From Mycolicibacterium poriferae (GTDB lineage Bacteria > Actinomycetota > Actinomycetes > Mycobacteriales > Mycobacteriaceae), in assembly GCF_010728325.1 (NCBI RefSeq), contig NZ_AP022570.1:4836001-4900000 (forward strand): a DNA stretch of 64,000 nt. Direction: 5' to 3'. The notes under the pieces were generated by a model, which saw only the letters and a program-made list of their open reading frames with translations, was not told the origin of the DNA and ran no database searches. A program made the position numbers and the translations under genes. Positions 18,481 to 26,752 of this stretch are shown piece after piece. Each line of letters begins with the position of its first letter. The first letter of the stretch is position 1.

Positions 18481-18547
18481 GACTCTAGCGACCGGTCACC
18501 ATCCGCCTTCACCTCAGTAACGGTTCCATAAATGCCACACATGTCAC

Positions 18548-18575
18548 TTGAGTAACTCCAGTAACAAGCTAGCTT
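18548..18575 (+). promoter_or_regulatory. Sigma-A type promoter of the Ala/Pro-rich secreted gene
   Basis: TTGAGT (18548-18553) and TAGCTT (18570-18575) are separated by 16 bases, a reasonable housekeeping promoter, and lie about 45 bases before ATG 18620, leaving room for the purine-rich CTGGAGA ribosome site. Confidence 0.5.
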
Positions 18576-18619
18576 CGGTTCAGGCGAGCCAACCGTGCCA
18601 CAACGAACTGGAGACTTTC

Positions 18620-19198
18620 ATGCACCGCACCCGAAAACTGTTTGCAACAACGATGATCGCGGCGGCAGGCGCGGTGTCGGCCGCTGTGGCGCTCAGCGCT
18701 TCCGCTACTGCTCAGCCGGCCCCGGTACCCGCGCCCGCACCCGCGCCGGCCGTTCCGGGGATGGACATGCTGCAGCAGCTGGTGAACCCGGCGGCGGCGT
18801 CCAGCCTGATCCAGACCTTCGCCAACGCCATCAGCCCCGCGTCCGCGGCGACGCCCGCGACCGCCCCGGCCACTGCACCCGGAGCAACCGCCTCGGTCAC
18901 GCTGCCCCAGCCGGTCAACACGCTGCCGGCCGTCGCCACCCCGGCCGCCGTCGCCACCCCGGCCACCGCACCCGCGTCGCCGCTGGCCGGCATCACCGAC
19001 CAGTTGGGTGTCCCCGGCAGCCTCGCCTCGCTGCTGCCCGCCGACAACCCGCTGGGCGGACTGCTGCCGACCGGTAACACCCCGGCAGCCGTCACACCCG
19101 CGGCCGTCGCGCCCGCGGCGACTGCGCCGGCTCCCACCGGGCCCGTGGGCACGACCGATCCGCTGGGACCGATGTCCCCGCTGTCGGCGCTGCCCTGA
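18620..19198 (+). CDS. Secreted Ala/Pro-rich protein (Rv1158c-like)
   Basis: 192 residues. A signal peptide (HRTRKLFATTMIAAAGAVSA...) ends near ATAQPAP. The mature part is low complexity, with PAPAPAPAP, repeated ATPATAPATAP and AAVATPAT runs and short hydrophobic MDMLQQLVNPAAASSLIQ and ITDQLGVPGSLASLLP helices. Such proteins are cell-wall or exported factors of unknown role; the adjacent gene is of the same class. Ribosome site CTGGAGA. Confidence 0.8.
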   Translation: MHRTRKLFATTMIAAAGAVSAAVALSASATAQPAPVPAPAPAPAVPGMDMLQQLVNPAAASSLIQTFANAISPASAATPATAPATAPGATASVTLPQPVNTLPAVATPAAVATPATAPASPLAGITDQLGVPGSLASLLPADNPLGGLLPTGNTPAAVTPAAVAPAATAPAPTGPVGTTDPLGPMSPLSALP

Positions 19199-19246
19199 TC
19201 GAGCCCCACACCAACCAGGCACATAAACGAAAGCAATTGGGGGATC

Positions 19247-20335
19247 ATGTCAACGATCAGGACGATGCTCACCACCGTCGTCGCCGTGGGCTCGTCAGCC
19301 GCGTTGCTCGGCGTGACCGGTGTCGCGCACGCCGACCCCGCGGCGGCGCCCCCGCCGATCGACGGCCTGCAGGCCCCCGGCCTGCCCGCGGTGCAGAGCC
19401 TCGGGCCGGTCATCCAGCAGGCGGCTGCTGATCCCACCAATGCTGCTTCGATGCTGATGGCCGCCGCCGCGGTGTTCGCCGGAGACACGGCGGCTCCGCC
19501 GCCGTCCCGCGACGTCGCGTCGGCGGTCAACCAGTTCGTTCAGCCGGTGGCACACGTGCCGGCCACCGGCGCGATTCCCGGCACGCAGGCGCACCTGCCC
19601 GCCGGTGTCGACCCCGCGCACGCCGTGGGACCCGCACCGGAGGCGCTGCCCGCGGCGGCACCCGAGGTGGCCCACGCGCCTCTGCCCGAGGTCGCTCCCC
19701 CAGGGCCGGCCCCCGAAGCGGCGGCCCCTGCTCCCGGAGCGGTTGCCCCGGCTCCGGCCGCCCCTCCCCCTGCTCCTGAGGCGGTGGCCCCGGCTCCCGC
19801 GCCGGAAGCCATCGCGCCGCCGCCGGCTCCGGACGGGGCCGCAGCACCGGTCGCGGCACCCGCACCCGCGCCCGGCTTCGGCCCGGACGCCCCCGTCAAG
19901 CAGGACTTCCTGTACCCGTCGATCAGCAACGGCTGCCTGGCCGACGGCGGCAACGTGCTGGCCACCGCGATCTCGGTGGCAGGACCGGCGAAGATTCCGG
20001 CTCCGGGACCCGGACCGGGCCAGACCGCCTATGTGTTCACCGCGGTCGGCACGCCCGGCCCGGCCGCCGAGCAGAAGCTGCCGCTGAACGTCACGTGGGT
20101 GAACCTGAGCACCGGCAAGTCGGGCAGCGCGACGCTCAAGCCGCGACCCGACATCAACCCCGAAGGTCCGACGACGCTGACCGCGATCGTCGACACCGGT
20201 TCGGGCAGCATCATGTCGACCATCTTCGGTCAGGTGACCACGACCGAGAAGCAGTGCCAGTTCATGCCGACGATCGGTTCGACGGTCGTCCCGGATGCCC
20301 TAGCGAACACGCCGGCGGTCGCGCCGCCGAACTGA
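19247..20335 (+). CDS. Secreted Ala/Pro-rich protein with conserved C-terminal domain (Rv1157c-like)
   Basis: 362 residues. Signal peptide ends at GVAHADP. A central Pro/Ala/Glu low-complexity segment (about residues 120-215, repeats of APAPEA type) acts as a stalk; the C-terminal 140 residues form a beta-rich domain with two cysteines, SISNGCLADGG and TEKQCQFMP, that could form a disulphide. Located 48 bases behind the Rv1158c-like gene, both Ala/Pro rich, probably cotranscribed. Function unknown. Confidence 0.82.
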   Translation: MSTIRTMLTTVVAVGSSAALLGVTGVAHADPAAAPPPIDGLQAPGLPAVQSLGPVIQQAAADPTNAASMLMAAAAVFAGDTAAPPPSRDVASAVNQFVQPVAHVPATGAIPGTQAHLPAGVDPAHAVGPAPEALPAAAPEVAHAPLPEVAPPGPAPEAAAPAPGAVAPAPAAPPPAPEAVAPAPAPEAIAPPPAPDGAAAPVAAPAPAPGFGPDAPVKQDFLYPSISNGCLADGGNVLATAISVAGPAKIPAPGPGPGQTAYVFTAVGTPGPAAEQKLPLNVTWVNLSTGKSGSATLKPRPDINPEGPTTLTAIVDTGSGSIMSTIFGQVTTTEKQCQFMPTIGSTVVPDALANTPAVAPPN

Positions 20336-20339
20336 GGGG

Positions 20340-20486
20340 TCAGTAGGCCATGAAGAGGATGGCATCCCGGTCGTAGTCGCGGCCGGGATGCACCTGCGAC
20401 AGGTGCTCCTGGGCCTTCTCCACGAGGTCGTCTTCATCCTTACCGGTGATGGCTTCGCCACAGGGGCAGTTCAGGTGAGTCTTCAT
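20340..20486 (-). CDS. DUF1059 family small protein
   Basis: 48 residues starting at ATG 20486: MKTHLNCPCGEAITGKDEDD, then a helix with EKAQEHLSQVHPGRDYDR and the end AILFMAY. The CPCG pair and the H-x3-HPG pattern are the DUF1059 signature, suggesting a small zinc-binding fold. Function unknown. A minus-strand CATTGT 6 bases before the ATG suggests a leaderless start. Divergent from the nitroreductase gene and convergent on the Rv1157c-like gene (stop-to-stop distance 4 bases). Confidence 0.85.
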   Translation of the reverse strand: MKTHLNCPCGEAITGKDEDDLVEKAQEHLSQVHPGRDYDRDAILFMAY

Positions 20487-20535
20487 GTGTTCACAATGGC
20501 ACAGCCGTGGCCCGACCTTAAGCCAAGATTTCGGT

Positions 20536-21195
20536 ATGGACCTCTATGACGTGATGCGTACGACGGGCGCCGTCCGACGATTCACCGAAGATCCCTTGCC
20601 CGACGACGTGCTGGTCCGGATTCTCGACCATGCCCGCTTCGCGCCCAGCGGAGGAAACCGGCAAGGCGTGCATGTCATCGCGATCCGCGACATCGACACG
20701 CGCGCCTCGCTCGGTGAGCTGAGCGTGCCGGCCGCGCGTCGTTACCTCGCCCAGAGGCGCAACGATGAAGGCCCGTGGAACCCGCTGCGGCCCATGAGCA
20801 TATCGGCCGAACAGGTGGCTGCCACGGAGGTGCCTGCCGACTCCACGGCCCCGCTGCTGACGTCGTCGGTGGTCTTGGTGATCTGTGTCGATCTCGCGGT
20901 GGTGGCTGCCGTCGACCAGGACCTCGACCGCGTCGGGGTCGTCGCGGGCGCGTCGGTGTACCCGTTCGTGTGGAACGTTCTGCTGGCCGCCCGCAATGAG
21001 GGGTTCGGCGGGGTGTTGACAACGATGGCGGTGGCCGAGGAACCCCGGGTCAAGGCGCTGCTGGGCATCCCCGACGGGCATGCGGTCGCCGCGGTGTTGC
21101 CGCTGGGCAGACCCCAGCGGCAGCCCACCCGATTGACCCGGAAAACCGTCGCCGAGTTCGCCACCTGGGAGAGATTCGACGGCGCGGCACTGTGA
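20536..21195 (+). CDS. Nitroreductase family protein
   Basis: 219 residues. Typical FMN-binding nitroreductase features: YDVMRTTGAVRRFTEDPLPDDVL at the N-terminus (Arg contacts FMN phosphate), ARFAPSGGNRQGVHVI (about residue 35), and GVVAGASVYPFVWNVLLAARNEGFG helix. These enzymes use NAD(P)H to reduce nitro groups, quinones or enones. The native substrate cannot be deduced. Independent of its neighbours. Confidence 0.88.
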   Translation: MDLYDVMRTTGAVRRFTEDPLPDDVLVRILDHARFAPSGGNRQGVHVIAIRDIDTRASLGELSVPAARRYLAQRRNDEGPWNPLRPMSISAEQVAATEVPADSTAPLLTSSVVLVICVDLAVVAAVDQDLDRVGVVAGASVYPFVWNVLLAARNEGFGGVLTTMAVAEEPRVKALLGIPDGHAVAAVLPLGRPQRQPTRLTRKTVAEFATWERFDGAAL

Positions 21196-21226
21196 TCACG
21201 GCACCGGGTCGTGAGACCTTGGACAG

Positions 21227-21625
21227 GTGGCGATCACGCTGGGTTACGCGTTGAGTCATGCCGGCGCCTGCGCCGACCTCGATGAGCAACTCGCCGAGCT
21301 CACCGCGGTGGGCGTCGACCCGCGACGGATCTTCACCGACAAGGCCGCGGGATCGAGCGACAAGATCCGCGCCGGATTGCTCGCCCTGCTCAGTTACGCC
21401 CGTGCCGGCGACGTCGTCATCGTGGTGGCCCTGGAACGGCTGGGCCGCTCGGCCGCCGAGGTAGCCCGGACCGTGAGCGATCTGAGTGCCCGGGGCATCA
21501 CGCTGCGCTGCCTGCGCAACGGACTCGACACCGCCTCCGCATCGGGGCGCGTGGTCGTCGCCGTCCTCAGTGAACTGGCCATGCTGGACGCCGACGATTC
21601 CACCGAGTCTGCGCAGAGATCGTGA
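21227..21625 (+). CDS. Stand-alone serine recombinase catalytic domain
   Basis: 132 residues, equal to the catalytic half of a resolvase/invertase and nothing more. It begins ITLGYALSHAGACADLDEQ where active enzymes have GYxRVS; the Arg-containing ALERLGRSAAEVARTV and IFTDKAAGSS motifs are kept, and the expected long E helix and HTH are missing (ends TESAQRS). The serine is shifted by one residue against the usual GYARVS spacing, so catalysis is doubtful. GTG start at 21227. It may be a remnant or a domesticated protein. Confidence 0.8.
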   Translation: MAITLGYALSHAGACADLDEQLAELTAVGVDPRRIFTDKAAGSSDKIRAGLLALLSYARAGDVVIVVALERLGRSAAEVARTVSDLSARGITLRCLRNGLDTASASGRVVVAVLSELAMLDADDSTESAQRS

Positions 21626-21674
21626 CGCGGCCCGTTCTCGCGATCTGACCGCAGGCTCGGTGCTGAGGTTCTCT

Positions 21675-22262
21675 CTAGGCCTTGGCGGCCTTGGCCTGCT
21701 TGGCGGCCGCTTTGGCTTCCTTCTTGTACGTGCGCACCTTCTGTAGCGAACCCGGACCGGTCACGTCGGCCACCGACATGTGCGTCCCGGCCTTGCCGTA
21801 GTCCCCCGCCGCGGTCCGCCAGCCCTTCGGGGTGACGCCGTACTGCTTGCCGAGCAGGGCGAGGAAGATCTTCGCCTTCTGCTCTCCGAACCCGGGCAAC
21901 GCCTTGAGACGGCGCAGCACGTCCTTGCCGTCGGCGCCATCGGACCACAGCGCTGCGGCGTTCCCGTCGTACTCATCGACGATCACTTTGGCCAGCGCCT
22001 GGACGCGGGCCGCCATCGACCCTGGAAACCGGTGTATCGCAGGGGTTTGCGCACACAGTGCGGCGAACTTCTCCGGGTCGTAGTCGGCGATCGTCGCCGC
22101 GTCGAAACCGCCGATCCGGTCGGCGATCTTCTTGGGCCCACCGAATGCGACCTCCATGGCGATCTGCTGATCCAGCAACATCCCGACGAGCAGCGCGAAT
22201 GGGTTCTCCTCCAGCAGCGCGTCGGCCGCGGAATCCTGGACCAGGCAGAGCTTCGACGTCAT
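21675..22262 (-). CDS. HhH-GPD superfamily protein (Rv1156-like)
   Basis: 195 residues. Segments LLVGMLLDQQIAMEVAFGGP and LPGFGEQKAKIFLALLGKQ show the helix-hairpin-helix and the glycosylase fold of base-excision enzymes, as in the uncharacterised actinobacterial HhH-GPD family; the lysine-rich tail (AKAAAKQAKAAKA) resembles a DNA-binding extension. The position next to Rv1155/1157c-type genes fits Rv1156. Catalytic activity has not been shown to my knowledge. ATG preceded by a TAAGCT -10. Confidence 0.82.
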   Translation of the reverse strand: MTSKLCLVQDSAADALLEENPFALLVGMLLDQQIAMEVAFGGPKKIADRIGGFDAATIADYDPEKFAALCAQTPAIHRFPGSMAARVQALAKVIVDEYDGNAAALWSDGADGKDVLRRLKALPGFGEQKAKIFLALLGKQYGVTPKGWRTAAGDYGKAGTHMSVADVTGPGSLQKVRTYKKEAKAAAKQAKAAKA

Positions 22263-22268
22263 ACCGGC

Positions 22269-22274
22269 AGCTTA
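22269..22274 (-). promoter_or_regulatory. -10 element for the HhH-GPD gene
   Basis: Minus-strand TAAGCT stands 6 bases before ATG 22262 and matches TANNNT; leaderless spacing. Confidence 0.5.
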
Positions 22275-22354
22275 CGACGGGGTTGTCCTGTCGCCTACCG
22301 GCCGTGTACGGCCCGCAACCCGTTCTTGTCGGTGGGTGCTGCTTTGATGGGGTT

Positions 22355-23788
22355 ATGTCCTCTGCTGCAGCGTCTTTGGTTGACGATGAGGTGTCGCCCA
22401 AGGAGCGGTTGGCGGAGTTGTTCGAGCAGATCGCGGAGTTGACCGGGCAGCGTAACGCCATCGATGCGCAGATCGTGGACATCGTCGCCGAGATCGATCA
22501 TGGCGGGTTGGCCGGGATGACCGGCGCGCGGTCGATCTCGGCGCTGGTGGCGTGGAAGACCGGGGTGTCGCCGCGTAACGCGAAGACGATCGCTGCGGTC
22601 GCGGCGCGTGGTGAGCAGTTCCCGCGGTGTGTGGCCGGGCTGCGGGAGGGCCGGTTGTCGCTGGATCAGGTCGGGGTGCTCGCCGAACGTGCCGCCGATG
22701 GTTCTGATGATCATTACGTGGAGTTGGCGTCGGTGGCCACGGTGACCCAGCTGCGCAAGGCGGTCGGCCTGGAACCCCGACCCGATGTGTCCCCGAAGCC
22801 GCAGCCGGAACGCGCCATCTCGCGCACCGATCATGGTGAGTCGGTGACGTATCGGATCACGGTGTCGAAGATCGAGGCCGCCAAGGTCGATGCCGCGCTG
22901 GCCGGGAAACGGGACGGGTTGATCGCCGACTGGAAACGCGACCACGACCAGCAGCCCGGCGCCGCGACAGGCTCCAGCGCCGACGGCGACGCCGACGGCC
23001 GCCACGGGAAATCAGAGGGCGGCGCCGATCGCCTCGAGGACAGCCCAGTTGCCGACGCCGAGGGTTTCGACGCCGAGGGTTTCGGCGGCGAGTTCGACGA
23101 CGACTTCGCCGACCTCACCGACGACCCCGATCCCGCCGACTCCGAGAACGCCCAGCGTGCGCCGATGCCTAATACCGTGGATGCGTTCATGGAGTTGATC
23201 GCCACCGGCTGGGACGGCGAGGTGGCGCGGCGCCCGCATGGCCAGCACACCACCGTGGTCGTGCACGTCGACGTCGACAAGCAGGTCGGGGCGCTGCATC
23301 TGGGGCCGCTGCTCACCGACGCCGAACGCCAGTACCTGACCTGCGATGCGACCTGCGAGGTGTGGTTCGAACGGGCCGGGCGCCCGATCGGCGCCGGGCG
23401 CTCGACGCGCACGGTCAACCGGCGGCTGCGCCGCGCCCTGGAGCATCGGGATCGCTGCTGTGTGGTGCCCGGCTGCGGGGCGACCCGCGGCCTGCACGCC
23501 CACCACCTACGGCATTGGGAAAACGGCGGCCTCACCGAGCTGGACAACCTCGTCCTCGTCTGCCCTTACCACCACCGGCTGCACCACGCCGGCGGGATCA
23601 CCCTGACCGGGCCCGCGCACCAGCTCGTCGTCACCGACGCCGACGGCCAGGCCCTGGCCAACGCGTCGCTGGCCCGACCACCCACACAACCCCCACCGGC
23701 CGTCGCCCCCTGCAAGGGGCCGACCGGTGAACGCGCCGACTGGTGGTGGTACGAACCCTTCCAACCCCAACCACCACCGAGAAACTAG
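22355..23788 (+). CDS. DUF222/HNH endonuclease domain protein (13E12 family)
   Basis: 477 residues. The N-terminal DUF222 region (KERLAELFEQIAELTG through LEPRPDVSPKPQ) is followed by an acidic Asp/Glu-rich linker (about 205-270) with a short duplicated AEGFDAEGFG, then a C-terminal HNH domain: CCVVPGCGATRGLHAHHLRHW...NLVLVCPYHHRLHH (about 370-420) with zinc cysteines and the HH..N..H active site. These are multicopy proteins in mycobacteria, often classed as 13E12 repeats; biological role is uncertain. Start at ATG 22355. Confidence 0.9.
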   Translation: MSSAAASLVDDEVSPKERLAELFEQIAELTGQRNAIDAQIVDIVAEIDHGGLAGMTGARSISALVAWKTGVSPRNAKTIAAVAARGEQFPRCVAGLREGRLSLDQVGVLAERAADGSDDHYVELASVATVTQLRKAVGLEPRPDVSPKPQPERAISRTDHGESVTYRITVSKIEAAKVDAALAGKRDGLIADWKRDHDQQPGAATGSSADGDADGRHGKSEGGADRLEDSPVADAEGFDAEGFGGEFDDDFADLTDDPDPADSENAQRAPMPNTVDAFMELIATGWDGEVARRPHGQHTTVVVHVDVDKQVGALHLGPLLTDAERQYLTCDATCEVWFERAGRPIGAGRSTRTVNRRLRRALEHRDRCCVVPGCGATRGLHAHHLRHWENGGLTELDNLVLVCPYHHRLHHAGGITLTGPAHQLVVTDADGQALANASLARPPTQPPPAVAPCKGPTGERADWWWYEPFQPQPPPRN

Positions 23789-24151
23789 GCGGTATCGCCG
23801 AGCAATCCAGGCCGGTTCGGGCATCGTGAACCGTCACAAAGACAGCCCGCGGAGAGCGCGAACACATCGCGACGACCGGCAGGACACGTCCATCAGTCCG
23901 CGGCCAATTCACGCGCCTCTTCTGCTCGGCTCGTGGCGGCGACTCGGTCACGTGGCCCCCGCGATTGGGTTCGCTCGGCCCTTGGGCCACGCAGCCCTAG
24001 CTGCTCGGTTCGCTCGGCCTCTCGGTCACGCGACCCCTGCGATTCGGTTCGCGGCGACATGGTCAAGCGGTTCGATTTCCGGCCGAACCGGCCATATTCG
24101 TGCATGCGGTATGCGAATGTGGACGACAGCCACAAGTGCGAGGGGGTGGGC
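23789..24151. other. Gene-free stretch with 39-bp repeats
   Basis: No convincing gene lies between the HNH gene and the DUF732 gene. It contains the tandem repeats at 23943-24059; the rest has no hairpin or promoter that stands out. A plus-strand reading frame through the repeats exists but has no start signal of its own. Confidence 0.6.
23943..24059. repeat. Three imperfect 39-bp tandem repeats
   Basis: Units 23943-23981, 23982-24020 and 24021-24059 share the layout cTCGGtCACG...GCgattgGGTTCGCTCGGCC, the last unit ending degenerately. The period is 13 codons; one plus-strand frame reads repeats of the type RPLGHAAPAIRFA, and the minus strand reads RGPRDREA-like repeats. This looks like a mycobacterial minisatellite. 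Confidence 0.75.
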
Positions 24152-24448
24152 ATGAAGCGTGTTGTCGCAACGTTGTTCGGAGCCGTGATGACAGCGGTCG
24201 CCTTGGCCTCACCGGCGCAGGCCATTCCCGAGCAAGGCACACCGGAATTCGAGGCCTACATGCAAGGCCTGCAACGCAACGGCTACAACCTCAACCCCGA
24301 CACCGCGTGGCGCGTCGCACATCAGGCTTGCGTGGGTGGCATACCGGGATACATCGGCTTGGAGTTGGCTGCCCAGGGAGTCATCGGCCCGGGAGCGCAG
24401 GACCGGGTGATGGACGTCGCCAGAAAGTACGCCTGCCCGGTTCAATAG
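24152..24448 (+). CDS. DUF732 secreted small protein
   Basis: 98 residues: a signal peptide (KRVVATLFGAVMTAVALASPAQA) then the DUF732 domain, with EFEAYMQGLQRNGY, two cysteines (HQACVGG and YACPVQ) and an amphipathic last helix. The family is mycobacterial, exported and of unknown function. The ATG at 24152 follows the GAGGGGGTGGG ribosome site; an upstream ATG would place a polar leader before the signal peptide and is unlikely. Confidence 0.85.
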   Translation: MKRVVATLFGAVMTAVALASPAQAIPEQGTPEFEAYMQGLQRNGYNLNPDTAWRVAHQACVGGIPGYIGLELAAQGVIGPGAQDRVMDVARKYACPVQ

Positions 24449-24513
24449 CGCGGCCCCCTGGAGCTGACCGGTCCCGGTGACGCCGTACCGGCAAAAAGCC
24501 CACGGCAGACCCA

Positions 24514-24577
24514 ACGCGGTCGACCCACACACTCGGTCGATCGCCGCCCACTCACACGCGGTCGACCCACACACTCG
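24514..24577. repeat. Two 22-bp direct repeats upstream of the histidine kinase gene
   Basis: ACGCGGTCGACCCACACACTCG is present at 24514-24535 and 24556-24577, identical and 42 bases apart. The flanks (tcgatcgcc, tcgacgccc) are partly similar. The repeats lie 125 to 190 bases before the kinase start in a gene-free stretch 24449-24701 and could be regulator sites or a small duplication. Confidence 0.7.
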
Positions 24578-24701
24578 ATCGACGCCCGCACGCCACACAC
24601 GCTCCCACGTTCAGTTCCCGACGGCTCAGGTCGCCAACGCCGAAACATCGCCCGCATCGCCGGATTAAGGTGACCACGAACCGCAGGCAAGGAGCAGAGA
24701 G

Positions 24702-25928
24702 ATGTCCGGCGAGCTCGCGATCGCGCTGACGGCCGCGCTGATCCTGCTCGCGGTCGCCGCGGTGGTTCTCGCGGTGCGTACCCGCCGGGTGGTCGCCACC
24801 CCGACCGAGCGGGCCGTGCACGCGGCGCTGCACACGGCGTCTCTGGCGGCACGGGCGCTGCGCCGCGGCCTGGACGCTGACTCGGCCGAGACCGCCGCAC
24901 CGTTCCTGCGTGGACTGACCGGAACCGACGGGCTCGCACTGTACGGCGGCGACGGCCAGCAACTCGCGCGAGACCCCGACGACCATCCCATCTGGGACGC
25001 CGAGGTGCTCGCGGCGTGCGACGGCGCTGCCCGGGAGGCGATCTCGGGTCAACGGCGCGTGATGTTGCCGGCCCGGGTGTCGGCGGTGATCGCGCAACCG
25101 CTGCTCGACGAGGCCGGCGATCCGCTGGGGGTGCTCGTGGTCGTGACGACTCGCTCCCCCGCCCCCGGAATGCTGGGCGCGGTCGGGGAAGTCGCGCGTT
25201 ACGCGGCCAGCCAGGTCGAACTGGCCGAACTCGATGCCTCCCGCGCCCGGCTCGACCGCGCCGAGGTGCTGGCGCTGCGCGCCCAGATCAGTCCGCACTT
25301 CATCTACAACGCGCTCAACACGATCGCGTCGTTCGTGCGCACCGACCCCGACCGCGCCCGCGAGCTGATCCTGGAGTTCGCCGACTTCACCCGTTACTCG
25401 TTCCGCGCCGCCGGCCAGTACACGACGCTGGCCGACGAATTGCGCAACATCGACCGCTACCTGACCCTGGAGCGAGCCCGATTCGGCAACTCGCTGAAGG
25501 TGACCGTGCAGGTGGCGCCGGAGGTGCTCAACGTCGTCGTCCCGTTCCTGGCGCTGCAGCCCTTGGTGGAGAACGCGGTCCGGCACGGGTTCTCGGGTCG
25601 CGGGGGCGGTTCGATCGAACTGATCGCCCGCGACGAGGGATCCGACTGTGTGATCACCGTCGAGGACGACGGGGTGGGAATGGATCCCGACGCGCTACGG
25701 GCAGGGCCGAGCGATGCGCTGTCCGCGGGCATGTCGCCGCAGGAGGGGAACTCCGCTCACGTCGGTCTGACCAATGTGGACCATCGGCTGCGGGCAGCGT
25801 TTGGAAACGATTACGGTCTTGTCGTCGAGACGGCGATCGGTGCGGGCACGAAGGTCGTGATGCGGGTGCCGAAATTCCGGTCCGGGGTGTGGGTCAGCGG
25901 AGGTGCGTTCGGGGTGGGCAGCCAGTGA
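24702..25928 (+). CDS. LytS/YpdA-type sensor histidine kinase
   Basis: 408 residues. One N-terminal membrane helix (about 5-25), a GAF-like or linker sensing region (30-180), then the His_kinase domain with the phosphoacceptor in QISPHFIYNALNTIASFVR (His about 199) and a GHKL ATPase (PLVENAVRHGF, VEDDGVGMDPD, HVGLTNVDHRL). Only one transmembrane segment separates it from the multi-helix LytS group. Ribosome site AAGGAG before ATG. It overlaps the LytTR regulator gene (GTGA), so the pair is a two-component system, probably controlling the symporters that follow. Confidence 0.9.
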   Translation: MSGELAIALTAALILLAVAAVVLAVRTRRVVATPTERAVHAALHTASLAARALRRGLDADSAETAAPFLRGLTGTDGLALYGGDGQQLARDPDDHPIWDAEVLAACDGAAREAISGQRRVMLPARVSAVIAQPLLDEAGDPLGVLVVVTTRSPAPGMLGAVGEVARYAASQVELAELDASRARLDRAEVLALRAQISPHFIYNALNTIASFVRTDPDRARELILEFADFTRYSFRAAGQYTTLADELRNIDRYLTLERARFGNSLKVTVQVAPEVLNVVVPFLALQPLVENAVRHGFSGRGGGSIELIARDEGSDCVITVEDDGVGMDPDALRAGPSDALSAGMSPQEGNSAHVGLTNVDHRLRAAFGNDYGLVVETAIGAGTKVVMRVPKFRSGVWVSGGAFGVGSQ

Positions 25929-26752
25929 CCAAGCCAGTGAGCAGGTCGGGAACCAGGCTGCTGACCGTTCTCGCCGTGGACGACGAAGCGCCCGCGCTCG
26001 ACGAACTCGCCTACCTGCTGGACCGCCACCCCGACATCGCCGAGGTCATCCGCGCCGGTGACGCCACCTCGGCCCTGCGCGAGCTCAACGCCCGCCGCAT
26101 CGATGCCGTCTTTCTCGACATCAACATGCCCGGATTGTCCGGGATAGAGCTGGCGGGGGTGCTGGCCAACTTCTCCGAGCGGCCCGCCATCGTCTTCGTC
26201 ACCGCCCACGACGACAAGGCCGTCGCGGCGTTCGACGTCGGCGCCATCGACTACCTCCTCAAACCGATTCGCGACGACCGCCTCGACGAGGCGGTACGCC
26301 GCGCCGCCGGCGCGCAGACGGCCGAAGCGGGTCCCGTCGAGCCCACCGAGGAGCCCGCCAAGGAACCCGAATCCGACGTGGTGCCCGCCGAAGTCGGCGG
26401 CGTCACGCATCTGGTGCCCCGCGACAGCATCGGGTGGGTGGAGGCCGAGGGCGACTACGCGCGACTGCACTCGGCGTCGGGCTCGCACCTGGTGCGCATC
26501 CCGCTGTCCACCCTCGAAACACGCTGGCGCGACCACGGTTTCCAACGGGTACACCGCTCGTATCTCGTCGCGCTGCGCCTGGTCACCGGTCTGCGCTCGA
26601 CCGACGGCGCGATGCTGGTCCGGCTGCGCGCCAACGGCGCCTCCCCTGCCGTCGAGCTTCCGGTCAGCCGACGCCAGGCCCGCGAGCTGCGGGACCGAGT
26701 GGTGCGCAACCCGATGCGCAACCTCCGGCCGGCGGGCAGCGCCGATGACTAG
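25925..26752 (+). CDS. LytTR-family response regulator
   Basis: 275 residues. Receiver domain with the acidic pair Asp19/Asp20, phosphoacceptor Asp65 (FLDINMPG) and Lys113 (YLLKPI), then a Glu/Pro-rich linker (about 125-155) and a LytTR DNA-binding domain (about 160-262: DSIGWVEAEGDYARLH, FQRVHRSYLVAL). GTG start overlaps the kinase stop by 4 bases. The gene order LytS-LytTR-transporter resembles YpdAB/BtsSR modules that sense pyruvate and control carboxylate symporters; the ligand here is not known. Confidence 0.92.
   Translation: MTKPVSRSGTRLLTVLAVDDEAPALDELAYLLDRHPDIAEVIRAGDATSALRELNARRIDAVFLDINMPGLSGIELAGVLANFSERPAIVFVTAHDDKAVAAFDVGAIDYLLKPIRDDRLDEAVRRAAGAQTAEAGPVEPTEEPAKEPESDVVPAEVGGVTHLVPRDSIGWVEAEGDYARLHSASGSHLVRIPLSTLETRWRDHGFQRVHRSYLVALRLVTGLRSTDGAMLVRLRANGASPAVELPVSRRQARELRDRVVRNPMRNLRPAGSADD

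Noticed and set aside
21227..24150. Prophage or integrative element
   Set aside because: Recombinase domain and HNH protein are near each other, but no integrase, tRNA, att duplication, structural or replication genes are present and flanking genes keep a conserved order.
24209..24598. Minus-strand frame with RVCGSTA repeats
   Set aside because: It overlaps the DUF732 gene and arises from the 22-base direct repeat; no start or homology.
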